From contig JARWIR010000021.1 of NCBI GenBank assembly GCA_029959085.1, positions 21,601,620 to 21,665,619 on the forward strand: 64,000 nt of DNA, written 5' to 3'. This DNA comes from Nemophila menziesii (Eukaryota > Streptophyta > Magnoliopsida > Boraginales > Hydrophyllaceae). Positions within the stretch are counted from its first letter, which is position 1. Each line of letters opens with the position of its first letter. Position numbers and translations under genes: made by a program. Below, piece by piece: positions 25,613 to 37,450 of this stretch. The notes under the pieces are model-generated. The model ran no database searches. It was not told the DNA's origin and worked only from the letters and a program-made list of their open reading frames with translations.

Positions 25613-28569
25613 ATATATACGGATGGATGCTTTTATTAAGCAAGCAAATAGGCTTTAATTTAAGGATTATTTTGGGATATGAATGAAGTTTTTTTTTATG
25701 CTGATTTACTGGCGTGAGTGAACTTGACTAGTTTTAAGCACTATACGTTGGACTTAAGATAATCACAGAGATGCACATAGATTTTTGCAAGTGAGACTGG
25801 CCTGTAAGAGTTAGACATTGTGAAGAATGTTTCGAACTTTATGGATTCGCATTCTGCACCCGGGCGAGATTATGGGGATATAGGGTCGAAATATTAACTT
25901 TACGTTGGTTCATACATATATATATATAGGAAAATACAACTACGGATTTATCAGCTTGGCTAATAATGAGTAATTCTAGATATGATATTAGTGAAATACC
26001 CTCTAAGAAATATATGGAGATATTTCACCAGAGTTAGGTTCGGTTTAACAACACTTATAATAATAGACAACCTTTAAGGGTTTATCAAGATTTCTATTAC
26101 TGATCATTAGTCTCAAATAACTGAAAAAAAGATAATTGTATAAATTCAAATTCTAGTATTATAAATATATTTTTTTCTTTCAAATAAATAACAAACTTGA
26201 ACTTTGAATAAAAAACAAAAATAATAATTGATGTATAACTGTAGTGACAACTTACATAGTACGGGGGAGGGGGTGTCTTCATAGCGCACCCTAATTTTTC
26301 AATTTTAAAAATGTTTAAAAAATACATTATAACGCCTTCTCTTAAGTGTTATAAATTCACTCCCCCCACTCTTCACTAAATTTTAAAATTCATCTCATTA
26401 TTTTTAATTTCTTCGTTCATTTACTAGTTATAATATATTGCATTATACTAATTAAAATAAAACTAATATTGGAATTTATATTGTAATTTTTTTTAATATA
26501 GAAAGCCTTAGAATAAATTTTTTTATAATATTGATACCTATATTAGAATTAGGTCAAACAAATTCCAGGTCCCATTAGATATTTCTTACTCACCTCATCT
26601 TTTCTATTACCAAATTACCCTTTGACATGTAGTATATAATGATGTAGGGAACTTAAATAAAAGAGTAATAAAATAGCTGAGAATAAATAATAGAATGAGG
26701 CAACTACGGCAACTAGGGTTTTTGGGATTTCTTAGAGGGTGGTTGCCCAAACCTTTTGTTCTGTTTTTTGCCAATGATTTCTTGCATCAAAACCCTAAAT
26801 TTAACAACCCTCATGGCCTCATTGCGATGCCAAAGTTCTAAGATCGTTGAACATGCTATTACACATAATTTTTTATTACTTTATTTTTGAGTTATATGAG
26901 AAAGACCTGACCTATATGGTGTGACAACCTACCTAATGTTTGTGGGTTTTCAGAATGACATGGTTAAATCTTTGTATTATCCTTTTGTTTTCATATTTGA
27001 TACAATTAGTCCCTATGTTTCGTCAAGAGGCTGTGATGATTTGTTTTTCTGAAAATTATTTATTTCTGAGCTATTTTATTAGTAGATTTAGATGATCTGG
27101 CCCGTATCTTGGCGGGGCAACCTAATTGTTGGGTTTGCAGCCATGGCGTGGTTAGACTATTTAGCGGCCTCCAATCATAATAGATCTGAGCCTCTATTAA
27201 AAGTTGTACAAATATTGATTTAATTGTGTTAAATATTTCTCCGATGGGGGTTAAATATCTTTATATTATATCTTGGTTCATATTCCAGATTTTTTTATCG
27301 AAATTTAGCACTATTGACTTTGGGTTCTTAATCTAATTCCATTGTTTTTTAATGTTTCACTAGTGTTTCTGTTTTATATTAACTTATTATGAGTGTCTGT
27401 TTACTTGTAAGTATAGGTGGGAATTTCTGCATGTTTGGAAGTAATCTTGTATTTGAGTGAGCTGTAAATTCCTTCGTTTTTGAGATAGAATACAACATAA
27501 TTGCAGTAAAGGTGAAAAAGGAAGGACACTTGTCTTTTCCACCCCTCTTTCATAATTTCTAGTGCGATTTTTTCGATTGTATCCTCTATATGGTGGATGT
27601 AGGATTTATTGTCTTCTTCTCACTCTCTCGTGTCTTCATTATAATTTTATTGTAATTTTTTTGTTTTCTTGTTCTAGATAATTTTAATATTGATTTTCTA
27701 AGTTTCAGTTAAATCATTAATTCGATATAATATATTTGTTTCTTAGTGTTTTATAAAATTTTAAGTTAGTCCATGTCGTATTTCCATACAATTTAATTAT
27801 AAAATAATGAGATTAGTCAATATCCTCTCAAACTTTTGGATTTTAGTTTGTTCTATCATGTTTACTTGAATTTTAAATTTAGTCCCAAGAATATGTCATA
27901 TTTATAGACTATGGAGTTATGTGGTTATTTCTGGGGCATTTTAAATAAAAAATTCAATGGGACAACAGTTAAAATATGTGTTAATATGAACAATAATTGT
28001 AGTATTTTTCCTTAATTTGTACACTATAGTATTTTGGAAGTTGAAGGAATAACTAGTTTAGATACTTGCAATTTCTATACTGTTTAGATAATAAAAAATA
28101 ATATAGTCTAAACAAAAACATCTATTATATGTAAATACATTGTCAAAAATTATTTAGATGTCTAACATTCACATTCAAGATATTCAGATACAATATCCAT
28201 GATAACACCATGTCACTTATCATCCAGATTTCTACAAAACTAACTCTTCCTCTCTTATCATTTACACGCTCTCCCAAATTTTGCCTATTTTAAAACTATT
28301 AAATTAAATATGTAAAAGGAATAAATTCATTAAAATTTGATGTGCATGTATTTCATCCGGGAGTTATGTTCCACTCAAATGCAATAAAGGGAAGCAACTC
28401 GTTTTCTCAACCATTTAGTCCATGTGTTTGATTTTTTTGCCAGTCGTATTAGGTGGGATTGGGCTTAGTTGTTTCACTTTATTTATTATTTTTTTTATTT
28501 TATCTTGTTAAGTATCTAATTTTTTTTATTTTGTATTATGTATCCTTAACTTTTTAAAGTAATTTATGG

Positions 28570-28572
28570 ATT
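28570..28572. repeat. Target site duplication ATT, left
   Basis: Three-base direct repeat next to the CACTA end, matched at 37920-37922. Unoccupied copies have a single ATT here. Three bases is the CACTA norm. Confidence 0.93.
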
Positions 28573-28602
28573 CACTACTCCCGCATTAGCCTCTAGCGAC
28601 TA
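28573..28602 (+). repeat. CACTA 5' terminal inverted repeat
   Basis: Matches the reverse complement of 37890-37919 at 23 of 30 positions: 9 perfect outer bases, 6 mismatches, then AGC and TCTAGCGACTA. The inner part is also the first subterminal motif. Confidence 0.9.
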
Positions 28603-28915
28603 AATTTCTCGCGACTACTTGATGTAGTCGCTAAAGATAGGAGCATTCGCGACTACAAATCTCTAACGACTACATGGTATTTTTCGCGACTACCAAGTAG
28701 TCGTTAACAATGTTTGATTTTTTCGACTACATTCTGTAGTCGTTAATACGTATTAAGTAGTCGATAATGGTATTTAGTATTTTTTAATTATTTTCCAACC
28801 GCCAACGTGTAGTCGCTAGTGGGTTAATCATTTAACGACTACTTCATGTAGTCGTTAGTACTCATTTATAACGACTACAAGTGAACTTTTGGCGACTACT
28901 TATGTAGTCGCGAGT
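28595..28915. promoter_or_regulatory. 5' subterminal repeat array of the CACTA element
   Basis: About 16 copies of CGACTA or its complement TAGTCG lie in roughly 320 bp. Many are paired head-to-head as small palindromes such as 'gcgactacttgatgtagtcgc'-type pairs. In En/Spm, similar subterminal 12-mers bind TNPA, are needed for transposition and overlap the promoter. Binding by the downstream Transposase_24 protein is inferred. Confidence 0.88.
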
Positions 28916-28957
28916 AGTGTAGCGTCTTTTCCAGCAATAACTTGCGAATTGCTTTAC

Positions 28958-28979
28958 CCAATACACCATTATTATATAA
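28958..28979 (+). promoter_or_regulatory. Possible promoter of the TNP2-type gene
   Basis: A CCAAT word at 28958 and TATATAA at 28973-28979 are followed by a CT-rich stretch that could hold the transcription start. It sits directly inside the subterminal array. Placement is by motif only. Confidence 0.4.
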
Positions 28980-29040
28980 TTTCTCTTTCTTTCTCTCAAA
29001 TCTCTCCCAATTTTTTTCCACAATTCATCATTAAAAATTA

Positions 29041-29318
29041 TTCCAACACTTTGAAAAGCTTTCCCGGTTCAATCATCAAGTGGGACCGCATCAATTATCA
29101 ATTTTTATTTCCAAACTTGCCAAAAGTAGGTATTTTTTGTTCCATAAAACTCTTTCAATATATCTTTTACTTTCATTCAATTGTGTAGTAAATGTTAAAT
29201 AGTATCACTTATTAGGTATTTCAACACGTGGGCAAGCTTTCCCGGGTCAAACATCAACGTGGGGCCGCCTCAATTATCAATTTTCCCTTCCGAATTTGCC
29301 CAAAAGTATGTGTCTTTT
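29041..29318 (+). repeat. 178-bp tandem duplication in the transposase 5' leader
   Basis: 29041-29140 and 29219-29318 are diverged direct copies. They share 'aagctttcccgg', 'tcaa.catcaa', 'ggg.ccgc' and 'tcaattatcaattt'. Each ends in a splice-donor-like word (AAAA|GTAGGT and AAAA|GTATGT). The second donor could pair with the acceptor at 29878-29879, six bases before the transposase ATG. The leader exon therefore seems duplicated. Confidence 0.7.
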
Positions 29319-29427
29319 TCATCCTTTCCTTAATTGATTACAATTCTATAGTTAATGCTAAATATATAATATCATTGTGTATATATCTATACTCATTTAT
29401 TAATTTCATGTGAATTATAAATAATTA

Positions 29428-29537
29428 TATTAAGTATATATATTTTTATATATATATATATATATATATTTTTTTAAATATATATATATATATATTTTTA
29501 TATATATATATATTTATATATATATAAAAATATATAT

Positions 29538-29568
<31 letters not shown>

Positions 29569-29578
29569 AATATTTGTA
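29428..29578. repeat. (TA)n-rich microsatellite
   Basis: About 150 bp of nearly pure TA/AT with short T or A runs, inside the inferred 5' leader intron of the transposase gene. Confidence 0.9.
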
Positions 29579-29609
29579 TGATATATTATTGTATGTTGCT
29601 ATATTATGT

Positions 29610-29860
29610 ATGCTTTTAATGTTATATTTATGCATTTATTTGGTGATGTGATATTTCGTGTGCTTTTAATTTTATATTTATTTATTTAATCGGTGATGTA
29701 ATAATTTTTTTCATTTCATATTTATTTATTTAATCGGTGATGTAATAATTTTTTTTTTATTCATTTATGTAATCGGTGATGTAATAATTTTTTCTCGTTT
29801 TATTTTTATGTATTTATTTGGTGATGTAATAATTTTTTTTTTCATTTTATTTATGTTGTA
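29610..29860. repeat. About 50-bp tandem repeats upstream of the transposase ATG
   Basis: Five diverged units carry 'atttatttaatcggtgatgt' or 'tttggtgatgtaataatttt' followed by a T run. They end about 25 bp before the start codon. No function is evident. Confidence 0.75.
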
Positions 29861-29885
29861 TTCTTTCATATTGTAATAGTTGACT

Positions 29886-32800
29886 ATGGCTTCTGGTATT
29901 GATAAGAGTTGGATTGGTACGGCTCATAAAGTTTCGCGTGAATTCATTAAGGGGATAGAACCATTCCTTGCTTTTGCTGAAAAAAATAGACCTCCTGGTG
30001 AAGACACAATTTATTGTCCGTGTAATCAGTGTTCGAATTATCGTAGGTATACGGTTGAGAAAGTTAGGTCACATCTATTAGTGCATGGGTTTTTGGAGAC
30101 GTATGATATTTGGACAAAGCATGGTGAGCCCGAGGATATTCTCGAGACTCGATATGAAGAAAATGAAATGTTGGATATATACGATGATTTGAGACCTAAT
30201 TACGAGGTTGGTGGTCATTCTGGTGACACCGAGATCACAGACTCGAACAGTACAGCTCGTGACAAATTCGAAAAGATGTTTTCCGATTTAGAGACCGAGT
30301 TATACCCTGGTTGTGATGTCATGAGTTCATTAAATTTCATTGCGAAGCTACTGCACGTGAAGGTCAAGAACAAGTGGTCTAACACGTCTTTCACCGAGTT
30401 GCTTCAGCTATTATGCCGTGTGTTGCCCAAACCTCATACGTTGCCCGATTCATACGAGGCGTGCAACAAGAAGTTAAAAAATTTAGGTATGGGTTACGAG
30501 ACCATCGATGTTTGCGTGAACGATTGTGCTTTGTTTTACAAGGAAAATGCTTCCCTTGAAAAGTGTCCAGTATGTAATGAATCCAGATGGGACCCGAAGA
30601 AGGGTCTGAAAGTAGCGCATAAGAAACTCAGATATTTCCCGATTGCCCCTAGGCTGCAGCGACTTTACGCTTCGAGGCACACTGCCGAAAATATGATCTG
30701 GCACCAAACAGGGAAGAATACAGATCCAGATTTGTTGCGTCATCCAGTTGACGGAGATAGTTGGAAGAGATTCGTTCAGTTAAATCCCGAGTTTGCTAGT
30801 GAACCTCGGAACGTCTTCTTGGGTTTGGGTATCGATGGCTTTTGCCCATTCTCCATGCAAAACAACTCTTACAGCATGTGGCCGGTTATATTGACCGTCT
30901 ACAACTTACCACCGTGGGAGTGTATGAAGGAGACGACATTCCAGCTTTGTTTGTTGATTCCGGGACCCCGTTCACCCGGCAAGGACATGGACGTCTTTCT
31001 TCGTCCTGTTATAGATGAGTTGGGCGAGTTGTGGGGTAAAGGGATTATTACTTATGATGCCCACAAGAAGGAAGAGTTTACTATGAAGGTTTGTTTGTTG
31101 TCTACGACTAACGATTTTCCCGCTAGGACATACACCTCGGGATGGTCGGGTCAAGGTTATAAAGCTTGTCCAGAATGCATGGATGCTACTCCGTCATTGA
31201 GCGTGAAGAAAGGGGTTGCTTACTTCGACCACAGACGTTGGTTACCTATCAAACATCCTTTCAGAGACGAAAAAGTTTTGTACAAGAAACCCACTGATAG
31301 GCGACCACCGAAGAAATATAAACCTGCCGATATTCAGACACAGTTAGATGGCCTTCCCATTGTGTTTCCCGGGAAACACAAGGACTTTGGGGGAAAGATC
31401 GTGAAGCCAGATGTTAATCGGCGATTCAATTGGAAGAAAAAGAGTATCTTCTATCGTTTACCTTATTGGTCTGAAAACCTGTTGAAACATAACATTGACG
31501 TTATGCATTGCGAGAAAAACGTGTGTGATGCTCTTCTTGGCACAGTAATAGGTATTGATGGAAAACTTAGCAAAGACAACGTGAAAGCGAGAATTGATCT
31601 CGAGGAAATGAAGATCAGACCAGATTTGTGGTTGCAAGAGAAAAATGGTAAGAAGGTAATGCCTCGAGCTAATTATACGTTAACCACCGAAAAAAGGAAA
31701 GTATTTCTTGATTGGTTGAAGGCACAGAAGTTTCCCGATGGATTTGCATCGAGTTTGAGAAATAACGTTCAAAGCGACTTAGGCAAGATTGTAGGAATGA
31801 AATCTCACGACTGTCACGTGATGATGCAGTACCTATTCGTGGCTAGTCTCCCAGGGCTTTTCGAAGACAAAGCGATAAGTGACGCGATTATCGGGCTAGC
31901 TAACGTGTTTCGAGTTGTGTGTAATAAAAATCTGAGTCGGAAAAAGTTAGAAAAGGAGAAGAAGAAAGTGATTGAAGTTATGTGTAGACTGGAGATGATT
32001 TTACCTCCCGCGTTTTTCGATATAATGATCCACTTGGTCATTCATTTATACGACGAGGCTTTGTTAGGGGGACCGGTTCAGATGCGTTGGATGTACCCGT
32101 TTGAGCGGTATCTAAAGAAATTAAAGGAGTACATACGAAACCCGGCTAGGCCAGAGGGTTCAATCGCCGAGGGATACGTTGTAGAGGAGACTTTGACATT
32201 CATATCGCGTTACCTTAAAGAAGAAAAAACAAAGTTTAATGATCCGGGTAGATATCCCGATATCGAAGCTCAACCTAAAGATTTGTCCGTATTTAAGAGC
32301 CAATGTATTCCTATAGGTAAAAAAGAGTATGGTAATTTGCATTACAACGAGAAGGAGCAAATCGACTGGTATATCCTCCTTAATTGCGATGAAATCCAAC
32401 ATTTGATGACGTAAGGTTTCAATTTATTTATTAATTGTTTATTCAATTTATTTAATAAATGTTAATTCATTGTTGATCGTCAAATGTGCAGAGAACACAA
32501 AGCCACGTTAGCGGGTTCCCCAGACGAAAAAGCTAGGAAACACCGGCAAAATTTCCGAGACTGGTTTCTGCATAAGGTATAGATCCATTCAAATACAAAA
32601 TTAATACTCTATTTTAGGAAACATTGTTATAACTGTTTATGCTTGTAGGTTTATGAAATGGAAAAAGAAGGTGATGCATTCGCTACAAGTGAGATGATTT
32701 CATTGGCCAGTAAGTCTCATGGTGCAGTTTATAAGTACGATTCATGTGTTGTGAATGGTGTTAAATGGGTCACTAAAGGAAAGGGTGAAACAAGGGTGAC

Positions 32801-33395
32801 ACAAGATTACGGGGTATCCGCCATCTACAATGGAACACCGTTTTACGGTGAATTGGTCAAGGTTGTAGAGATCACATATGACGATGACTGTTCTGTTGTG
32901 CTGTTCGAGTGTAATTGGTATAAAACGAGTAAACCGAGGAAAGAGCATGGGGTAACTCTTGTCAACACGTCTAATTTTTTTTGGCAATCAGAGCCGTACA
33001 TCTTAGCTACTCAAGCAAAAAAAGTTTTTTACATAGACGATATTAGTTTAAGGAAATCACAAAAAGGTTGGAAAGTAGTTTGGGAACTCAATGATAGACA
33101 TGGATGGAGTCCTGAGTTATGGGGTGCAGAGTCAATGCCCACTGGTGGGGATACGAGTGTCGATATCCCTTTAGTGAATACCGAGACGATTTCCGATCCG
33201 GTGAACTTGGCATCCACTGAGGAGATCGAGATTGACCCTGCTCATTTTTTTGTTGCTTTGAATTTTGAAACGGTTGTTGATGAAAACGAGGACATTGAAG
33301 ATGACACCTTGGATGAGTACGGTGATGAGGAAGAACCCATTGAGGTTGATAGTGATGGCGAACCTATAGTTGTTAGTGGATATGATTCTGAGTAG
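29886..33395 (+). CDS. TNP2: TNP2/TNPD-type CACTA transposase (Transposase_21 family)
   Basis: Catalytic transposase that excises and inserts CACTA elements. Exons are 29886-32410, 32492-32576 and 32649-33395; both introns (81 and 72 bp) are GT-AG and keep frame, giving 1118 codons. The in-frame TAA after 32410 is removed by the first intron. Domains: Transpos_assoc at about residues 5-80 (DKSWI, CPCNQC, HGFLETYDIWTKHGE). The Transposase_21 core spans about 190-480, with GIDGF around D317, the TND.PA motif and CPEC near 427. The conserved DVMHCEKNV begins at D538. DUF4218 starts at about M638 (KSHDCHVMMQ, GGPV.MRWMYP, PEGSIAE). DUF4216 spans about 930-1015 (YNGTPFYGELV). An acidic tail closes the protein. 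The start is the first ATG after a likely leader acceptor. No stop or frameshift was seen, and the length is normal for the family. Confidence 0.95.
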
Positions 33396-33460
33396 GAGTT
33401 TTTTTTTTTGGGATTATTTGTATTAAAACATTTTGACTCTAAACTTTGACCATGAACACT

Positions 33461-33880
33461 CAACTTTGACTCTAAACACTCAACTTTGACTCTAAACACT
33501 CAACTTTGACCATGAACACTCAACTTTGACCATAAACACTCAACTTTGACCATAAACACTTAACTTTGACCATAAACACTCAACTTTGACTCTAAACACT
33601 TAACTTTGACTCTAAACACTCAACTTTGACCATAAACACTTAACTTTGACTCTAAACACTCAACTTTGACCATAAACACTTAACTTTGACCATGAACACT
33701 CAACTTTGACTCTAAACACTTAACTTTGACTCTAAACACTCAACTTTGACCATAAACACTTAACTTTGACCATGAACACTCAACTTTGACTCTAAACACT
33801 TAACTTTGACTCGAAACACTTAACTTTGACTCGAAACACTTAACTTTGACTCGAAACACTTAACTTTGACTCGAAACTTG
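33461..33880. repeat. 20-bp minisatellite, 21 units in perfect register
   Basis: The unit is 'caactttgactctaaacact' with variants (cataaacact, catgaacact, tcgaaacact, c/t at the first base). A degenerate lead-in begins near 33431. It starts about 40 bp after the transposase stop codon. The last four units are the same tcgaaacact variant, as expected from recent slippage at that edge. Confidence 0.95.
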
Positions 33881-33969
33881 CATAATTGTTTAGTGTTTAG
33901 TTTATTTTAAATGTTTATTTGGTATTGAATTAAAATATTGCATAATTGTTTAGTGTTTAGTTTATTTTT
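33879..33969. repeat. 60-bp-period duplication after the minisatellite
   Basis: 'ttgcataattgtttagtg' plus 'tttagtttatttt' occurs at 33879-33909 and again at 33939-33969. Confidence 0.88.
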
Positions 33970-33989
33970 AAAAAAAAAAAAAAATTATC

Positions 33990-34262
33990 TAGCGACTACA
34001 TTTAACTTATAGCGACTAGTTCTTGTACATGAACTAGTCGCTAATGATTCTTTAGCACTAGCGACTACAATGTAGTCGCTAGACGTCGAAATAAATTCCC
34101 CAAACCCATGGCGGTCAGTTTTCCCGCCCCCTCAATGTACACGCGTTTTACTTTTCACTCTAGCGACTACATTGTAGTCGCTAAAGACTCGTTGACGTGG
34201 TCAATATTCATTCTAGCGACTACTTTTTTTGATCTAGCGACTACAAAAAGTAGTCGCTAGAA
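33990..34262. promoter_or_regulatory. Central cluster of subterminal motifs between the two CACTA genes
   Basis: About ten CGACTA/TAGTCG motifs, most as TAGCGACTAC with its complement GTAGTCGCTA in head-to-head pairs. The outer pair at 34012-34043 forms a palindrome around 'gttcttgtacatgaac'. The same motif otherwise occurs densely only at the two element ends. It lies directly upstream of the second gene, so a promoter controlled by the element's own binding protein is likely. A relic of a second element end is the alternative, but no clear CACTA terminus or target duplication was found here. Confidence 0.85.
34119..34128 (+). promoter_or_regulatory. E2F-like site
   Basis: TTTTCCCGCC fits the plant E2F consensus TTTSSCGC (here TTTCCCGC). 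It sits inside the central motif cluster and is followed by a GC-rich patch unusual for the window. One match only; function is inferred. Confidence 0.4.
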
Positions 34263-35440
34263 AAAAAACCCTATATCTAACCCGAGAGCTCCATTTTCAG
34301 TCTTATTCTTTCTTCCAAAACTCAAAAAAACGAGAGCTCCATTAAAAAACCACTCCAAGGGCCGATTCTAGCATCAAATCTTCAACAAAGGTAAGCAAAT
34401 CCAACACCATTTATCATTCTATTCCATTTTTACTCTTAGATTAAGCTTTTTTCCTCCATTTTTACATTTCTAATTAAATTTTTTTTGTTTGTGTTTCAAT
34501 CCGAATCTAAATGGCATGGATTCAACACCAAATCAACTCCAATTTCATCCAAAAAGGTTAGTATTTCAACCAATTTTTGATTTTTAATTTTCATGTCAAT
34601 TTTTTTTGGTTTTTTTTCTTTGATGATTAAATGTTATTATTAATTCCGAATATAGTAGGGTGTAATTAGAGTGTTCTATGAATTGTTTAAACGAAAAATT
34701 GATGTTAAAACCCTTAAAAAAATAGTTTTTGAAAGCTAATTAAATTTTTTCCATTTTTTTGGTGTATGATTGTTAAATCCGAATATAGTAGGTGTTATTA
34801 GTGATTCATTTTTGTTATTTTGAGCATGTAATTCATGGTTTATGATGATAAATTAATTATGATGATTTATTGATATTTTTGTTAATTTTTGTTATCATTC
34901 TTAGTAAATTTTGATGCTTAAAAGTGCAAAAATTATGTTAAAAAATGTGTTAGAATGAAATTGTGTTAAAAATTGTGTTAAAAATAACTTAGGGACCTTT
35001 AGGCAATTAAAAAAAAATTATGATAGGGACTTTTATGCAATTTAAAACTACATATGGACTTTCATGACATTTAAAAATATTTAGGCATTTTTATGCTATT
35101 TAAGAAAATTAAATATGGACTTTAGGGACTTTTATGCAATTTACAAAAATATTTATGCAATTTTAGAAAAATTAAATAAGGACTATTATGCAATTTAAAA
35201 AAATATATAGGAATATGTATGGAATTTTTAACAAATAAAATATGGATTTTTATGCATTTTTTAAAAATAAAGGGAATTTTATGCAATTTAAAAAAATATA
35301 GGGAATTTAGTTTATTTTATTTATGATTGTAATAATTTATTTAATTTTATTTTCATGTTTTTTATTTTTTGTGATGTAATAATTTAGTATTTTTTATGTT
35401 ATTTTTTATTCCGTATTTTAATTAATCTATAAATTGGTAG
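34263..35440 (+). other. Leader and probable 5' introns of the second CACTA gene
   Basis: About 1.2 kb without a long frame. Splice-donor words occur at 34391 (AAAG|GTAAGC) and 34557 (AAAAAG|GTTAGT), and an acceptor (TTGGTAG) ends exactly at the ATG of the second gene. The stretch from 34560 to 35440 is AT-rich and intron-like, with a recurrent 'ttttatgcaatttaaaa' theme between about 35020 and 35300. Exon borders are inferred from consensus only. Confidence 0.5.
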
Positions 35441-37185
35441 ATGGCCGATGTGATGTCACGACACCACGAAGGGGACGGTGGGGGTAGGGACCCAAGCCGG
35501 AATCCTAACCGGAACCTAGCCGACTGTGCAAACCAGCCAGGTAAATAAACAAATCCAGTTAAATACTTTGTTAAAAAATAGTCACTAATAATTAATCTAA
35601 TGTTAAAACAGATCCCCCTAGACGGAGAACAAGGGGTGGAGGTGCCTTGAAGACTGCGATGAAGGCATTGAAGGAAGTTGGGTGGCCTTTGCCAGTCAAC
35701 TTTTGTGCGTTAGACGACACGTGGAGTCCTTCGGGCAAGTACGGGCACCACGTTTCTCAAGTTATTGGAATCGCAGTACGAGAGAGGATTCCGCCCTATC
35801 ACCCGTTTTGGAGAAAGGTGCCGGAGGCGGACAAAAAAGCTGTTATTAAGAGATTATCGGTATTTAATTTAACTGTTAATTTATTTTTTAACTTAATTTA
35901 TTATTCTTTTTTAAATTTAAATAATGTATTTTTTTTTACAGAAATATTTTAACATAAATGATTGGAAAAAGAGGAAAGATTGTAACAAGATTTTTGGGAA
36001 TTTGGACGATACAATGAGGATGAGGTTTAAGGATTACAAATACAACGTGAAGAAGTATTATTGGAAAAAGGGTATAAAGCCGGATTGGTTGTCAGATGAG
36101 GTGTGGGCTAAGTGCTGCGAGTATTGGAGTTCAAGAAAAGCTAAGGTAAAATCTTGATGATTTTTAATTTTAGTATATATTTAAAATTATAATAGTTTGT
36201 AATAATAATTGAATTTTATATTTTTTCAGAATCAAGCAAAAGAGAATAAAAAGAATCGAGAAAAGCAGAAAAACAAGAGTGGAGCGGGGTCGAGGAGGTA
36301 TTCCCGAACTCGGGATATGCTATACGAGGTAATTTTTTATTTAAGTAATTTTTTTTATTAATTTATAATTTATTTTGAATATTCTTTATTTTATTGAAAC
36401 AGGGTGAAGAATTAATCCCGGGAGGGCATCTGGTGATAAGGGACGAGTCTACCCAACAAGACATCCCGATTCCGCCTATGGGTGCGTTTTACGAGGTGGT
36501 GGGGAAGACAAAGAAGACGAAAGAGTGGAGGTCGGTGGGGTACGAAAGAGCCGATGTAAGTTATTCTTTATTAGATTGTTTTAATTATTTTTTTCATTTA
36601 TTATCAAATTTAATTGATATATTGTTTTTTATGTAACAGAAATTGCTCAAGGACGCGATGAAGGAGAAGGTGAGTCAAAGTCAATCAGAGTCAGGCGATT
36701 GGGGAGGAATGAGTCAGAAGGAGCACGTCGATTACGTGAGGAAGACCGCGAAGGAGGTTGGGTCACCGAAGAGGAGCTTTATTCCGGGCATTGGCCGTCC
36801 GGGAAAATCGAAGAACAAGGCTAAGACTACTCCAGCCCGGAACGAGCAACACGAGGAGATGATGGCGGCTATTAACGAGCTCCGAGTGTCCAGCGGTCTT
36901 GCCCCCTTCCCCCGCCCTGAAGATTCTACTAGCACCGCGCCTGCAGCTTTCTCGATGGCTACTGTGAATGATGCCATCGCATACATTAATCAGTTGAGGG
37001 CGGATAAAGGCGAGGCCCCCTTCCAGCCTATGAGTGCGGGCCCCACTCCTCCTAGCGATGACTCAGAAGACTCAGACGATGATAGTAGTAGCAGCGGTGA
37101 AGATGTTGATATGGATGTTGATTTGGATGAAGATGATTACGTGCCCGGGAATGAGGAGGACCTCTATAGACGCCGAGGATTTTAG
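35441..37185 (+). CDS. Transposase_24 (Ptta/En/Spm, TNPA-like) protein of the CACTA element
   Basis: Probable DNA-binding partner of the transposase. Exons are 35441-35540, 35612-35859, 35942-36145, 36230-36328, 36403-36555 and 36640-37185. All five introns are 71-84 bp and GT-AG, and frame is kept throughout, giving 449 residues. A basic RRRTRGGG region (about 35-43) is followed by a tryptophan-rich core with WPLPVNF, FWRKVPEADK, FNINDWKKRK and IKPDWLSDEVW (about 52-180). The family signature NKKNREKQKNKSGAGSRRY spans exon 4. Helical segments near NEQHEEMMAAINELR and VNDAIAYINQLR precede a serine/aspartate-rich acidic tail. It is co-directional with the TNP2-type gene, as TNPD and TNPA are paired in En/Spm. 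The family call is firm; binding to the TAGCGACTAC motifs is inferred. Confidence 0.9.
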
Positions 37186-37286
37186 TGATGTTTTAATTAT
37201 TTTATTTTGAGACTATTCGAATTATTTGGGTTTGTATTAAGACTTTATTACTTTTTTTGGTGACTTATGTAATGATTTAATGTTTG

Positions 37287-37345
37287 GTGACTTTTACCTG
37301 GCTTGACCAGGTTTGACTTTGACCTGGCTTGACCGGGTTTGAATT
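37287..37345. repeat. 24-bp direct repeat with internal palindrome after the second gene
   Basis: 'acctggcttgacc(a/g)ggtttga' occurs twice in tandem about 100 bp past the stop codon. The first copy contains CCTGG-CTTGA-CCAGG, which can fold into a small hairpin. Possibly part of the 3' untranslated or polyadenylation region. Confidence 0.7.
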
Positions 37346-37450
37346 TGGTTTAATTTTATATTTTAATTAATTATTTAGAATTGTTAATTTTATATTTTAA
37401 TTAAATTAATTATTTAGAATTGTTAATTTTATTATTATTTTAATATTTTT

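Noticed and set aside
28889..29413. Frames of 99 and 61 codons in the CACTA leader
   Set aside because: They lie in the duplicated leader region, start at non-ATG or weak sites, and have no family features.
30483..33499. Minus-strand frames of 60-86 codons under the transposase gene
   Set aside because: Shadows of the plus-strand exons, which carry the full conserved domain set.
33431..33880. CRISPR-like array
   Set aside because: It is a continuous 20-bp tandem repeat with no spacers, in a plant transposon.
33990..34262. Ends of a second, nested CACTA element
   Set aside because: The motif cluster suggests it, but no CACTA terminus with a matching partner or a 3-bp duplication is present. 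CACTAG at 34055 has no partner.
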